The translations under genes and the position numbers were made by a program. The notes under the pieces were generated by a model that ran no database searches, was not told where the DNA came from, and worked only from the letters and a program-made list of their open reading frames with translations. Source: an uncultured Porphyromonadaceae bacterium (lineage in GTDB: Bacteria > Bacteroidota > Bacteroidia > Bacteroidales > Muribaculaceae). From it: a DNA stretch of 33,901 nucleotides. Where the stretch lies: NCBI GenBank assembly GCA_947177405.1, contig CAMWUJ010000032.1:1-33901 (forward strand), read 5' to 3'. Shown here piece by piece: positions 1-7,760 of this stretch (position 1 is its first letter; the number at the start of each line of letters is the position of its first letter).

Positions 1-101
1 AGATTGAAAATTGTCCAGATTTTCAGTATCAGATAACGGAGTGTTTGACGCTCATCTTCAATATGTCGGTGTAAATCCGCGTTGTGTAGGACTTACAAGT
101 G

Positions 102-109
102 CAAATATA
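102..109 (-). promoter_or_regulatory. Bacteroidetes-type -7 box, leftward
   Basis: On the minus strand this reads TATATTTG, a full match to TAnnTTTG, the -7 element used by the primary sigma factor of Bacteroidetes. No well-spaced TTTG -33 element is visible, so the call rests on the -7 box alone. It would transcribe leftward out of the window. Confidence 0.4.
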
Positions 110-216
110 CTAAGATTTTGTCAAATCTCCTTAATCAATGGTGATTTTTTTATTATACCACTATATCCTAAAAAGTAAAAATTTTTATATTCCTTTTCGA
201 ATTTTTAGAAAAAAAT

Positions 217-248
217 ATCTCCGAATCTTTCTTTAAAGACTCGGAGAT
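217..248 (-). terminator. Rho-independent terminator of the tlpA-DUF6029-omp28 operon
   Basis: The arms ATCTCCGA (217-224) and TCGGAGAT (241-248) pair. They are extended inward by TCTTT (226-230) with AAAGA (235-239) around a CTTT loop, with one A/C mismatch. Read leftward, the hairpin is followed by TATTTTTTTC, a good U-tract. It lies 34 bases past the stop of the Omp28-like gene, so it should end leftward transcription. Confidence 0.85.
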
Positions 249-281
249 TACTGATGCTATTAAGCTGTCTATCCTGTTCAA

Positions 282-1091
282 TTATTTGAGTGGAGCCTTA
301 GCTACCTGCTCCACTCCATCCGCTGATTTCACGAAAGCGATGACCGAGATGTTGTCGGGATTCCATTTCTCGTTCTTTTCATCGCGGAGAGGAATTGAAT
401 ATGTGTTCCCTTTATGAATACTCTTTTCCAGGGATACTTTCTCTCCGTCCACTCCATTCACGGCGGCACGGAACACGTTGTTGTGGACATATTCCGGCAT
501 CAATCCATTTGATTTGGATATCTGCTGCGCCACTATTCCATCCTCGATAACCCAAATCAAGAGTTGCCCCTCGATATCTTCGTGAGGGATAAGCTCCACA
601 TCAATTTTGATTTCGTTTCCTTCGAGATCCGCGTCAAGATCGATGGAGAGGGTGGTGGGGCGGAGCAGCTCGGCGCGCACGGTAGAGGCCCATGTGCCAT
701 AGTCGCAGGCGCCTCCGCGTCCGTTGATCACTCCCTGAGGCCAGGAGGAGATATTATATGAGTTGTTATAGTAGGTTCCCTCCTCAGTGCCAAGACCCAG
801 GATACGCGGATTGTTCTTGCTGATGGCAAAAGCCCCGGCATGGATACTTACAGGCACCACCGCATCGCCATATTGCTGCTGGAGAGCCTCAATCACCTCG
901 TGGGCATCAGGACAGTTCACACAGTTTTGGCCCGTGAAATCCTCTATGAGCACCACGCGCTCGGGCACCACTGCATCGACCTCGATATAACGGTCGTCTT
1001 CAGCTATGTTGTCGCAGGAGGCGAATGTTCCGGATATGAGGAGAGCACCTCCCGCCAAAAGAATTTTATTGAAGAATGTGTTGTTTTTCAT
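282..1091 (-). CDS. Omp28-family outer membrane lipoprotein with thioredoxin-like CxxC
   Basis: This 269-residue exported protein has an N-terminal signal with a lipobox-like stretch (FASC, Cys26), so it is probably a lipoprotein. Residues 45-65 contain a thioredoxin-like active-site segment, TGQNCVNCPDAHE, with Cys57 and Cys60. A thioredoxin-like fold follows (SIHAGAFA, then a WPQGVING cis-proline-like segment), then a beta-rich C-terminal half. This architecture matches the Omp28-related family of Bacteroidales; the exact biochemical function of that family is poorly defined. It is the last gene of a tight leftward operon, 5 nt after the DUF6029-like gene and two genes after a TlpA-like thioredoxin, which suggests a shared thiol-disulfide role at the envelope (inference). 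It has no long T9SS-like tail, unlike the two larger Omp28-like proteins further right. Confidence 0.8.
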   Translation of the reverse strand: MKNNTFFNKILLAGGALLISGTFASCDNIAEDDRYIEVDAVVPERVVLIEDFTGQNCVNCPDAHEVIEALQQQYGDAVVPVSIHAGAFAISKNNPRILGLGTEEGTYYNNSYNISSWPQGVINGRGGACDYGTWASTVRAELLRPTTLSIDLDADLEGNEIKIDVELIPHEDIEGQLLIWVIEDGIVAQQISKSNGLMPEYVHNNVFRAAVNGVDGEKVSLEKSIHKGNTYSIPLRDEKNEKWNPDNISVIAFVKSADGVEQVAKAPLK

Positions 1092-1096
1092 CTAAA

Positions 1097-2773
1097 TTAA
1101 AAATAATAGTTATAATCTATCTTTACACCTTTGGTCTCGGGCACCCAACGGCATACACCGCCCGAGCAGTCGAAACCTTCGCGGGTCTTGCCGTATGAAA
1201 CCATCAGACGGTTTGATTTGTAGTTTCCTGTTATACCGAACTGATAGTAATGCCCTTGATTGCCGCCGCAGTTCCATTTATCGCTCACACTGAGGGTCAT
1301 CCAGGGCACGTATGTGAATTCCACAAGGCCGTATGCCCAGTCGCGATGATCCTGGCGCGTGGTGAGATACTGAAGCTCTGCGCGGATATTGAATTTTTTG
1401 TTGATCTTGTATTTGCCGTCGAGGATGAAGATATTACTCTTCACGTTCTCCTCTCCATATTCAGCTGCCATATCCTGCACGCGGGGATTATACAGCTGGT
1501 TCATATACATGAATGTGAACTGGAAATCCTTTGTGAGGCGTTTTTCGATTTGGAGGTTGAAGTCGAAATAATAGGTCTCACCCATACCGAAGAAAGAGGT
1601 GGATCGACCGTCGGTTCCCCACATCGATCCGTTGGGGCCTTCCGGGCGTGCGCCATAGTGCAGACCCTTGATATAGCTGATGTTGGCGTTCAGCTTTGTG
1701 CCATACTTTCCTCCCAGAGGAGTCTTGCGTTTGAAATTATACGCGAAAGCTCCCTGAAAAGCCCATTCCCCTTTCGAATCCTGGGTGGAATAGGGATAGA
1801 GGGTGGCAAGGGCATAAGTGTGCTGATAGGAGAAAGGGGGAAGCTGGTTAAGCATGGTCTCCGTTCCCTTATATTCACGGTCGGAATGGAATCCCATATT
1901 CTCGGTGCGCTTCACCTGCACCATAGCGCTGAGGCCGGTCTTTGAATATGAACCTGAGAGCATATAGGCTGTTCCCGGGCGATAGGTATAATCGTTTACC
2001 AACTCAGGGTCCTGACCTTTCCACGCGAATTCTCCGAGAACATTGAAAGATCCCTTCGAGAATTGTGAACGAACATCAAGAGCGTTGATGCATTTGGGAA
2101 GGTTAAGGGCCAGGTCGGTTCCGGAGAGGAATATATCCTGCTTCTGCTCATTGAGGAGTACATACGATCCGCCGATCATCCAGTTGGCTCCTTTGTCGGC
2201 GATACCCTTGAAATAATCCTGCATATAAACTTCGGCATTGGCACCATACACCTGAGTGTGTCGGTTCCATTTCCAATAGTTACGCTGTACACCCCCGAGA
2301 AGCGTCAGGCGCAGACCGTTGATACTGTTCACTTTCAGACGACCGCCACGCAGGGAGTTGTCGATACCGAGAGCGCGATCCTCATAAGTGCGTAGTATAA
2401 ATCCTGATCCGAATTGATCGTAGAAATCACCGGCTGTCAGTTCCAGTCCTTTCCATTTCCCTTTGGCATAAATATGGGGCACACCCCATCCTGCGAATCC
2501 GTCGAGCACCTGATACTGCGGGAGAGGCCATTTATTAAATTCGAATCTCAAACCGGCATCCACGTATTTACTCACGAGTCCGACATCGGCATAAGTGTTG
2601 AACACTACCGGCTTGTCGAGCTTGTAGTCGTCGGGATCATCGGGAATAAAAACGTTGGCCTGAACAGAGCCATGCACCTGAACCTTATCATCAGCAGATA
2701 CTGACAAGGGAGATATAGTGGAGACGGTGGCAGCCGCCAAAGCGGTGAATGCCAAAGGGAAGTGAAGTTTCAT
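1097..2773 (-). CDS. DUF6029-like outer-membrane beta-barrel protein
   Basis: This 558-residue protein has a signal peptide ending near SVSA-DD (about residues 1-27). The rest is rich in alternating aromatic and polar residues typical of outer-membrane strands, and it ends in a C-terminal phenylalanine (YNYYF), a common barrel terminus. I recognise the pattern as the Bacteroidetes DUF6029 family from sequence memory (for example GDFYDQFGSGFILRTYEDR), with no assigned function. It sits 8 nt after the TlpA-like gene and 5 nt before the Omp28-like gene, so the three are almost certainly co-transcribed. A possible role as an outer-membrane channel or scaffold for its thioredoxin-fold neighbours is inference only. 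No truncation or frameshift is visible. Confidence 0.75.
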   Translation of the reverse strand: MKLHFPLAFTALAAATVSTISPLSVSADDKVQVHGSVQANVFIPDDPDDYKLDKPVVFNTYADVGLVSKYVDAGLRFEFNKWPLPQYQVLDGFAGWGVPHIYAKGKWKGLELTAGDFYDQFGSGFILRTYEDRALGIDNSLRGGRLKVNSINGLRLTLLGGVQRNYWKWNRHTQVYGANAEVYMQDYFKGIADKGANWMIGGSYVLLNEQKQDIFLSGTDLALNLPKCINALDVRSQFSKGSFNVLGEFAWKGQDPELVNDYTYRPGTAYMLSGSYSKTGLSAMVQVKRTENMGFHSDREYKGTETMLNQLPPFSYQHTYALATLYPYSTQDSKGEWAFQGAFAYNFKRKTPLGGKYGTKLNANISYIKGLHYGARPEGPNGSMWGTDGRSTSFFGMGETYYFDFNLQIEKRLTKDFQFTFMYMNQLYNPRVQDMAAEYGEENVKSNIFILDGKYKINKKFNIRAELQYLTTRQDHRDWAYGLVEFTYVPWMTLSVSDKWNCGGNQGHYYQFGITGNYKSNRLMVSYGKTREGFDCSGGVCRWVPETKGVKIDYNYYF

Positions 2774-2781
2774 GCCGGATT

Positions 2782-3276
2782 TTATTTCACAAGTTCACGG
2801 ATTTTATCAATTATATGTTCTTCGGAACCTTCAGTGTATCCGGATCTGTTTTCCACGATCTTGCCATCGCCATCAATGATAAGGAGGTGGGGCACAGACT
2901 GGATACCCATTGCGTTCTTAAGCTCCGAGTTGGTGTCGAGAAGCACCTCATATTCCCATCCGAGCTGATCAGCCAAGGGGCGCACCTTGCTTGCATTCTG
3001 AGCCTCGTCGATAGAGATTGCGATGAGCTTCATTCCGGTCTCCTCCTGCCAGTCGGGATATACCTCGGAGATAGCCTTGAGTTCGCGGAGACAGGGCTTG
3101 CACCATGTGGCGAAGAAGGATACCACGTATGGTTTGCCGTCATTGGAGATAGTGGATGCATCCACGGGAGATCCGTCGAGATTCTTAAGCTGTACGGAAG
3201 GGAACTGGGCCGAAGCCGGAAGAGCCATGGCGAAAGCTGCCACGAGAGAGAGGAGGAATTTCACATAGCGTTTCAT
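2782..3276 (-). CDS. TlpA-like exported thioredoxin (thiol-disulfide oxidoreductase)
   Basis: This 164-residue protein has a signal peptide (residues 1-23, ASA-Q cleavage) and a compact thioredoxin fold. The active site is ATWCKPC (Cys59, Cys62). A cis-proline segment (VPHLLIID) and a redoxin-type insert (IDEAQNASKVRPLADQLG) are also present. TlpA/ResA-like proteins reduce or exchange disulfides on the periplasmic side. The gene leads a tight cluster with the DUF6029-like barrel and the Omp28-like lipoprotein, which also carries a CxxC, so the latter is a natural candidate partner (inference). Upstream a strong hairpin (3303-3343) separates it from the large adhesin-like gene, so it may receive only read-through from that promoter. 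No clear promoter of its own is visible. Confidence 0.9.
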   Translation of the reverse strand: MKRYVKFLLSLVAAFAMALPASAQFPSVQLKNLDGSPVDASTISNDGKPYVVSFFATWCKPCLRELKAISEVYPDWQEETGMKLIAISIDEAQNASKVRPLADQLGWEYEVLLDTNSELKNAMGIQSVPHLLIIDGDGKIVENRSGYTEGSEEHIIDKIRELVK

Positions 3277-3302
3277 GCTGAAATGTTTTAAAAGTTATAA
3301 AT

Positions 3303-3343
3303 AGAGGTGGGGCAGATTCCTTTGTTGAATCCTCCCCGCCTCT
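3303..3343 (-). terminator. Intercistronic hairpin, probable partial terminator
   Basis: Arms 3303-3319 and 3327-3343 pair over 17 positions with three non-Watson-Crick positions around a 7-nt loop. Read leftward it is followed by an AT-rich stretch with interrupted U runs. It lies between the stop of the large adhesin-like gene and the start of the TlpA-like gene. It could terminate, attenuate or stabilise the upstream message. Confidence 0.65.
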
Positions 3344-3354
3344 TAGACTTAGAA

Positions 3355-5580
3355 TCAAAGAGCAAGTTTAAAGCCCTTGCCATCGATTTTCACTACATAC
3401 ACGCCATCGGTGAGATCAGTGAGATCCATCACAGCTGAATCAGTGGATTTCATCTTGCGGCCATTGAGATCGTAAACCTCTGCAAGACGGAAAGAACCGA
3501 AGATAGCCAGAGTGCGTCCCTGAAGAGAAATCGTCACGTTGTTGTCGGAGGTTTCAACTTCGGTTATGCCATTGGTATAGGTGCCTTTCTCATCTACATA
3601 AATACCGTTGATCTGGATATATCCGTGGGTGGGATGTTTTGTCACAAGACGGATACCGATGCATCGGGTCTCATCTTTATCGAAAACGGGAATCTCCACA
3701 CCGCGGATGCGGAAAGCCACGGTGCCGGTGGTGGGCTCGATGTCGGGGTTCTCGGGGTCGTGAGTGATGGAGAGTTCACCGATTTTCTCGGTCATGGCCT
3801 CCACTGTATTTTTCTTTCCGATGTAGAATTCGATCTGGTCGGTACTGAAAGAACGTGAGCTGATAGCCACCTCATACTCCATGTCGGCCTCGAACTTAAG
3901 CGGAGGAGATATCAGCCATTCATCCGCCGAACCGTTTTCGGAGTTTCCAAGCGGAGGAGAAACGATGTATTCAGCCGCGGCTTCATAGTCACCGAAAGCC
4001 ATCTGACCCAATGTAGTGTTGAACATCCAGGAAAAACCGTCGTTGTTGGCATCCACCGACGTCCAGAGGTTTTGCACCTGTGCGTCATTTTCAAACGTCT
4101 GCTCAAAGGGAATTTCGAAGCCCGGTCCGAGAATCACGTTTCCGGAGGTGGCATCGGAACTGCCCTGCTCGTTGGAGGCAGTGATCACATAATTATATTT
4201 CATCACACGGACGAACTCGGTATCGGTCACCGTGCACTCCTTGATATCCTTAGCCACAACGAGATTGTCGTTACGGATCACTGTATATGTGGTGTTCTCC
4301 GGGTTATAAGCTCCGAGATGACGACCCACCTCCGGGGCATCCCAGGAAAGAACGAGGGATCGCATATCATCGGCTACGTCCGTTTTAATGGCTGTCGGTT
4401 TTCCCGGGGCGTCAGGACCAATATACTGGAACACTGTGCCCTTGGCGCCATTTCCCTTTCCATTATAGAAGTAAATATCGTAGCGATAATTGCCGGTTTC
4501 GGGCACTGAAGGATCAGTATATTCAAGTTTCTCACCCGGAGCTACAGTGCCGGTTGAAGCCATTATCTTCTCACCGTTACGGTTGATAACATATCCATAG
4601 AGTGTTCCGAGATCTTTGCTTCCGTTCAAAGTGAAGTCGGGAGCTGTGAAAGAGATTGTGGCAGATAGGGACCCATCCCCGGCAGCCACGCTCTTTATAT
4701 CGGTTGGGGCGGCAGGTGCGAGCAGGTTCTCGGCAGACGGGATATGCAGTCCGGTGAATCGTGCGGTGATACCCACAGACCCGATTTCTCGGATAGTACC
4801 CTCATTTACGTTGATCTCCTCCAGCCAGCTATTCTCATATCCCTGGGGATGACTGTTGGTGGATGACACCCAATAGAGGAGCCCTGTGGCCCGGTCGAAT
4901 TCCATCGACTGGTTGTTCATCATTCCACTGAGTTTGGTGTCCATCACCTTGACAGCCTTCCCGGATTCAGGGTCTAATGTGTATAAAGTTCCTGAGGTGG
5001 AGAGAGAATATATGGTTCCGTTGGGATGCACGGCGATGGTGCCTCCGCCATTCATGATGGTACAAATTTTAGAGAACTCAGCGGTCTTCAGATCAAGCTC
5101 ATAAAGTCCCGACTGACCGCCTTCAAATCCTACAGCATACATTTTGCGGTCTTTCTCGCTCCACGACATATCCTGAGGCTTAAAGTTGGTGCCGGGTCTT
5201 TCCCATGAACCGATAGTCTCTTTTAAGCCATTAAATGTGTTATATACCACGAGATCCCCGGGAATAGGGGAAGACATCGTGCCTGAAACAGTGTATTCAC
5301 AGGCATAGATCAATCCATCCACACCGGCGGCAGCAAACACCCCGGTGGAGGGAGTATCATAATAGGAATCGAGAATTTTTCCGAAAATCTCGGCCTCCGA
5401 TTCCGTCGGGTCGAAAGGATATGATACGAAACCATAGTCATAATCTTTGGTCCCGTCGGCAAATTCGGCTGAACCAAGCGAGAAACCATAAAATACTCGG
5501 TTTCCGGGCGCCGCACAAAAAGCTGTAGCTGTGATTAATGCTGAGGCAGCTAAGTTGAAAAGTCGGTAATGATTTATCAT
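3355..5580 (-). CDS. Large exported protein: beta-propeller-like, FN3, cleaved-adhesin-like domain, T9SS-type tail
   Basis: This 741-residue protein has a signal peptide (about residues 1-23). Residues 25-285 are repeat-like beta segments (KMYAVGFEGG, GTIYSLSTSGTLYTLD, LLYWVSSTNS), suggesting a propeller. Two fibronectin type III-like modules follow at about 290-390 and 395-485. Residues 490-665 resemble cleaved-adhesin/choice-of-anchor domains, with the hallmark DEWLISPPL. The last 70 residues (VYDLNGRKM, then DGVYVVKIDGKGFKLAL) look like a type A T9SS sorting tail. It is therefore predicted to be secreted or attached to the cell surface; its ligand is unknown. A well-formed promoter lies 65-96 nt upstream. 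It could be the first gene of the leftward operon, with a hairpin between it and the TlpA-like gene. Confidence 0.75.
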   Translation of the reverse strand: MINHYRLFNLAASALITATAFCAAPGNRVFYGFSLGSAEFADGTKDYDYGFVSYPFDPTESEAEIFGKILDSYYDTPSTGVFAAAGVDGLIYACEYTVSGTMSSPIPGDLVVYNTFNGLKETIGSWERPGTNFKPQDMSWSEKDRKMYAVGFEGGQSGLYELDLKTAEFSKICTIMNGGGTIAVHPNGTIYSLSTSGTLYTLDPESGKAVKVMDTKLSGMMNNQSMEFDRATGLLYWVSSTNSHPQGYENSWLEEINVNEGTIREIGSVGITARFTGLHIPSAENLLAPAAPTDIKSVAAGDGSLSATISFTAPDFTLNGSKDLGTLYGYVINRNGEKIMASTGTVAPGEKLEYTDPSVPETGNYRYDIYFYNGKGNGAKGTVFQYIGPDAPGKPTAIKTDVADDMRSLVLSWDAPEVGRHLGAYNPENTTYTVIRNDNLVVAKDIKECTVTDTEFVRVMKYNYVITASNEQGSSDATSGNVILGPGFEIPFEQTFENDAQVQNLWTSVDANNDGFSWMFNTTLGQMAFGDYEAAAEYIVSPPLGNSENGSADEWLISPPLKFEADMEYEVAISSRSFSTDQIEFYIGKKNTVEAMTEKIGELSITHDPENPDIEPTTGTVAFRIRGVEIPVFDKDETRCIGIRLVTKHPTHGYIQINGIYVDEKGTYTNGITEVETSDNNVTISLQGRTLAIFGSFRLAEVYDLNGRKMKSTDSAVMDLTDLTDGVYVVKIDGKGFKLAL

Positions 5581-5644
5581 TAGTTTATGTTTAAAATTAA
5601 GGAAAACTATATTGAGTTTTTTTGTGAGTAGTTGCTCTCTACTG

Positions 5645-5676
5645 CAAATTTAATATTATGTGTATGAATTAGCAAA
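5645..5676 (-). promoter_or_regulatory. Bacteroidetes promoter for the adhesin-like gene (leftward)
   Basis: On the minus strand the -7 box is TAAATTTG (5645-5652), a full TAnnTTTG match. A TTTG -33 element lies at 5673-5676, 20 bp away. This is the expected Bacteroidetes spacing. Transcription would start near 5638, leaving a leader of about 58 nt before the ATG at 5580. Confidence 0.75.
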
Positions 5677-5765
5677 AGAGACAATAGTTAAAGAAAGTTA
5701 AAAGTATAATTTCGTTTTAAAAAATGTATAAGAAAATAAAATTTTTTTAAGATATTTGCGATGTT

Positions 5766-5816
5766 AATATTACTCATTATCCATTACGAGCGATATGGTG
5801 CATAATGAGCGATATT
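5766..5816. repeat. Inverted repeat overlapping a 19-bp-period direct repeat, possible operator
   Basis: CTCATTAT (5773-5780) pairs with ATAATGAG (5802-5809). After a 2-nt mismatch, AATAT (5766-5770) pairs with ATATT (5812-5816). Overlapping this, the 15-mers at 5782-5796 and 5801-5815 match at 13 of 15 positions and share GAGCGATAT exactly, 19 bp apart (about two helical turns). The position between divergent genes suggests binding of a dimeric regulator (inference). Confidence 0.5.
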
Positions 5817-5857
5817 ACTTGGCGGATTAAAACGAAATCAGACCACCTTATTAATAG

Positions 5858-5877
5858 AACGCTGTCATGCGTTTTTT
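5858..5877 (+). terminator. Short hairpin with T run in the leader of the M6 protease gene
   Basis: AACGC (5858-5862) pairs with GCGTT (5869-5873) around TGTCAT, and the right arm continues into TTTT. It looks like a weak intrinsic terminator on the + strand. No gene ends just upstream on this strand, so it might attenuate transcription of the rightward genes if their promoter lies before it. The short stem makes the call tentative. Confidence 0.35.
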
Positions 5878-6075
5878 ATTGAATGAGGTCTAATTACACT
5901 ATACGACACTGCTAAGGAAGATTCAGTTCGAATGGATGGAATCTTTCCGCATCATAGCTAACAATACCTAAACGCTTCATATGGAGAAAGGCATAACGAC
6001 CGTAATGTGAAGAATCTACCTACATATAATTATAATTCACACGATAACAACTGTTTTAAAGAATATAAGATTACA

Positions 6076-7737
6076 ATGAAATTTAACAACATCAGACGCA
6101 GACTCATGACTATGGCTGCTCCCCTTATTCTGACAGGGAGCGCGATGAGTATGCCGCCCGCTCCGGGGTTTGTGAGAATCCCTCAGCCCGACGGGACAAC
6201 TGTGGAAGCACGCATCATCGGAAACAAGGATTTTCATTACTATGAATTGCACGACGGATCGTTGATGGTGGCCGACATTTCCGATGGATTCCTGAAGCCG
6301 GCGAGCCGTGAGAAGGTGGATCAGCTCAGGAAAGCGCATCTTGAGAAAGTGGAGGCTCAGGAGGCCGCCATTGCCACAAGGGCGGTTAGCCCTGGGGCGA
6401 TCAGACGCGATTTCCCTACTACCGGCACAGTGAAAGGCCTTATAGTGCTTGCTGAATTTCAGGATGTGAAATTCCAACCCGGCAGCACTCCCGAATACTT
6501 CAAGACAAAGCTAAACAAGGAGGGTTATTCGGCTGAGGAAACCATAGGAAGCGCCAGAGATTACTTTAAGGAGCAGTCGTATGGCCTTTTCACTCCCGAA
6601 TTCGATGTGGTCGGACCCGTGACCTTGCCGAAAACCTGTTCCGAATACGGCTATTCCGAAGATCTTGACAACCTCTTCCGCGATGCTGCCATTCTTGCAG
6701 ATACAGAATGTGATGTCAACTTCGCAGACTACGATATCGATGATGACCACTATGTTGACTTTTTCTTCGTTATCTTCGCCGGGCATGGCGAGGCCCAGGG
6801 AGGACCCGTAGAGACTGTATGGCCGGCCATGAAAGATATGAGTTATTTCATAACCGACCGGTTTGACGGAAAATATATCGGAGTGGCGGCTTGCTCTTGT
6901 GAATTGAAAGAGGGCGAAGGGACCAAACTCGATGGTGTCGGGACAGTGTGCCATGAATTCAGCCATATCCTCGGATTGCCAGATATTTATGACGCCCAGG
7001 GCACTATGGGCTATGGAATGGGCCACTACGATATGATGTGCTATGGGCCTTATAATGGAGAAATGCGCGTGCCTTCGGGATATACGGCGATGGATAAATA
7101 CACGCTTGGCTGGATCACGCCCAGAGTGCTCGATGGTCCCGAGAAAGATGTGGAGCTCCATGATCTTGTCAGCACCAATGAATGTATATTTATTGTGAAT
7201 CCTAATAACAACAACGAATACTACACACTTGAGAATCGCCAGCTGAAGGGTTTTGACTCCGCTCTTCCCGGACACGGACTTGTGATCAGTTACGTGAACT
7301 ATAACCGCACCGCCTGGAAGAAGAACACAGTTAATGCCTTGTTGTCAGGTTACGAACACTGCACGATAGTGGCGGCCGATAACAAGAAAGTGCTTAACAC
7401 CGGCTCACAAAACTTCGAGAGCGGAGATCCTTTCCCGGGTACGAGCGGTGTAACTTCATTTACCGACAGCACTATCCCCGCCTCAATATGGCAGGCCACC
7501 GGAACGCCATTGCCGGTAGGAATGGCGATCACCAACATTCGCGAAGATGAGGATGGAACCATTCGTTTCGACTTCATGGCTGATTCAGGTGTTGAGGAAC
7601 TCTTCGAGGATAGCTGTGAGGATGGTAAAGAATACTATAACCTGCAGGGAATACGTGTGGAGAAAGGGTCCGTGAAGAACGGACTTTATATCGAGCGCAC
7701 CACCGACGGGAAGAGCCGTAAAGTGTTTTTGAAATAA
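6076..7737 (+). CDS. M6-family secreted zinc metalloprotease
   Basis: The protein has 553 residues when begun at ATG 6076. The frame opens earlier, at GTG 6007, but only the 6076 start puts a basic N-terminus and hydrophobic core (MKFNNIRRR, then AAPLILTGSAMS) in signal-peptide position. The catalytic site HEFSHILGLPD matches HExxHxxGxxD (His293, Glu294, His297, Asp303), giving two zinc-binding histidines, the catalytic glutamate and a likely third ligand. The surrounding GTVCHEFSH, LPDIYD and MCYGPYNG fit immune-inhibitor-A-like M6 peptidases. The segment at about residues 30-115 may be a propeptide. The C-terminus (YYNLQGIRV, then NGLYIERTTDGKSRKVFLK) is a compact sorting-like tail. It is predicted to be exported, possibly to the cell surface, and its substrate is unknown. 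The next gene starts 23 nt downstream, probably in the same operon. Confidence 0.85.
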   Translation: MKFNNIRRRLMTMAAPLILTGSAMSMPPAPGFVRIPQPDGTTVEARIIGNKDFHYYELHDGSLMVADISDGFLKPASREKVDQLRKAHLEKVEAQEAAIATRAVSPGAIRRDFPTTGTVKGLIVLAEFQDVKFQPGSTPEYFKTKLNKEGYSAEETIGSARDYFKEQSYGLFTPEFDVVGPVTLPKTCSEYGYSEDLDNLFRDAAILADTECDVNFADYDIDDDHYVDFFFVIFAGHGEAQGGPVETVWPAMKDMSYFITDRFDGKYIGVAACSCELKEGEGTKLDGVGTVCHEFSHILGLPDIYDAQGTMGYGMGHYDMMCYGPYNGEMRVPSGYTAMDKYTLGWITPRVLDGPEKDVELHDLVSTNECIFIVNPNNNNEYYTLENRQLKGFDSALPGHGLVISYVNYNRTAWKKNTVNALLSGYEHCTIVAADNKKVLNTGSQNFESGDPFPGTSGVTSFTDSTIPASIWQATGTPLPVGMAITNIREDEDGTIRFDFMADSGVEELFEDSCEDGKEYYNLQGIRVEKGSVKNGLYIERTTDGKSRKVFLK

Positions 7738-7760
7738 TTTTTTTACTAAAATAAATAATC

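Larger units (their letters stand above)
1..281. other. Left-edge non-coding region, probable leader of a leftward gene outside the window
   Basis: No convincing gene lies here. Reading leftward there is a -7 box (102-109) followed by about 100 nt with no long open frame. That fits the 5' leader of a gene beyond the window edge. The leftward strand holds a very short reading frame of eight codons starting at about 53, and a 7-bp inverted repeat (TGAAAAT at 5-11, ATTTTCA at 19-25). The right part (217-248) is the terminator of the neighbouring operon. The stretch from about 140 to 215 is AT-rich with no recognised feature. Confidence 0.4.
5581..6075. other. Divergent control region between the leftward adhesin-like gene and the rightward M6 protease gene
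   Basis: This 495-nt AT-rich region holds a clear leftward promoter (5645-5676), an interrupted inverted repeat overlapping a direct repeat (5766-5816), a short hairpin followed by a T run (5858-5877) and another small hairpin (about 5935-5953, GATGGAA paired to TTCC and CATC with a bulged G). No full TAnnTTTG box for the rightward gene was found. The nearest is GATATTTG at 5751-5758, with one mismatch and no -33 element. The rightward gene may use an alternative sigma factor or an activator (inference). Confidence 0.55.

Noticed and set aside
1250-1945. A 231-codon open frame on the + strand
   Set aside because: It lies wholly opposite the DUF6029-like gene, has no signal, domain or promoter, and its composition follows from the other strand's codons.
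5766-5816. Inverted repeats as insertion-sequence ends
   Set aside because: The arms are only 8 and 5 bp, the space between holds no transposase, and no target duplication is seen.
6007-6075. Upstream GTG start giving 23 more residues to the M6 protease
   Set aside because: The extra residues would put a polar stretch ahead of the signal peptide. The ATG at 6076 gives a normal signal peptide.
6511-7275. A 254-codon open frame on the - strand
   Set aside because: It is antisense to the M6 protease gene, including the conserved catalytic region, and has no recognisable protein features.
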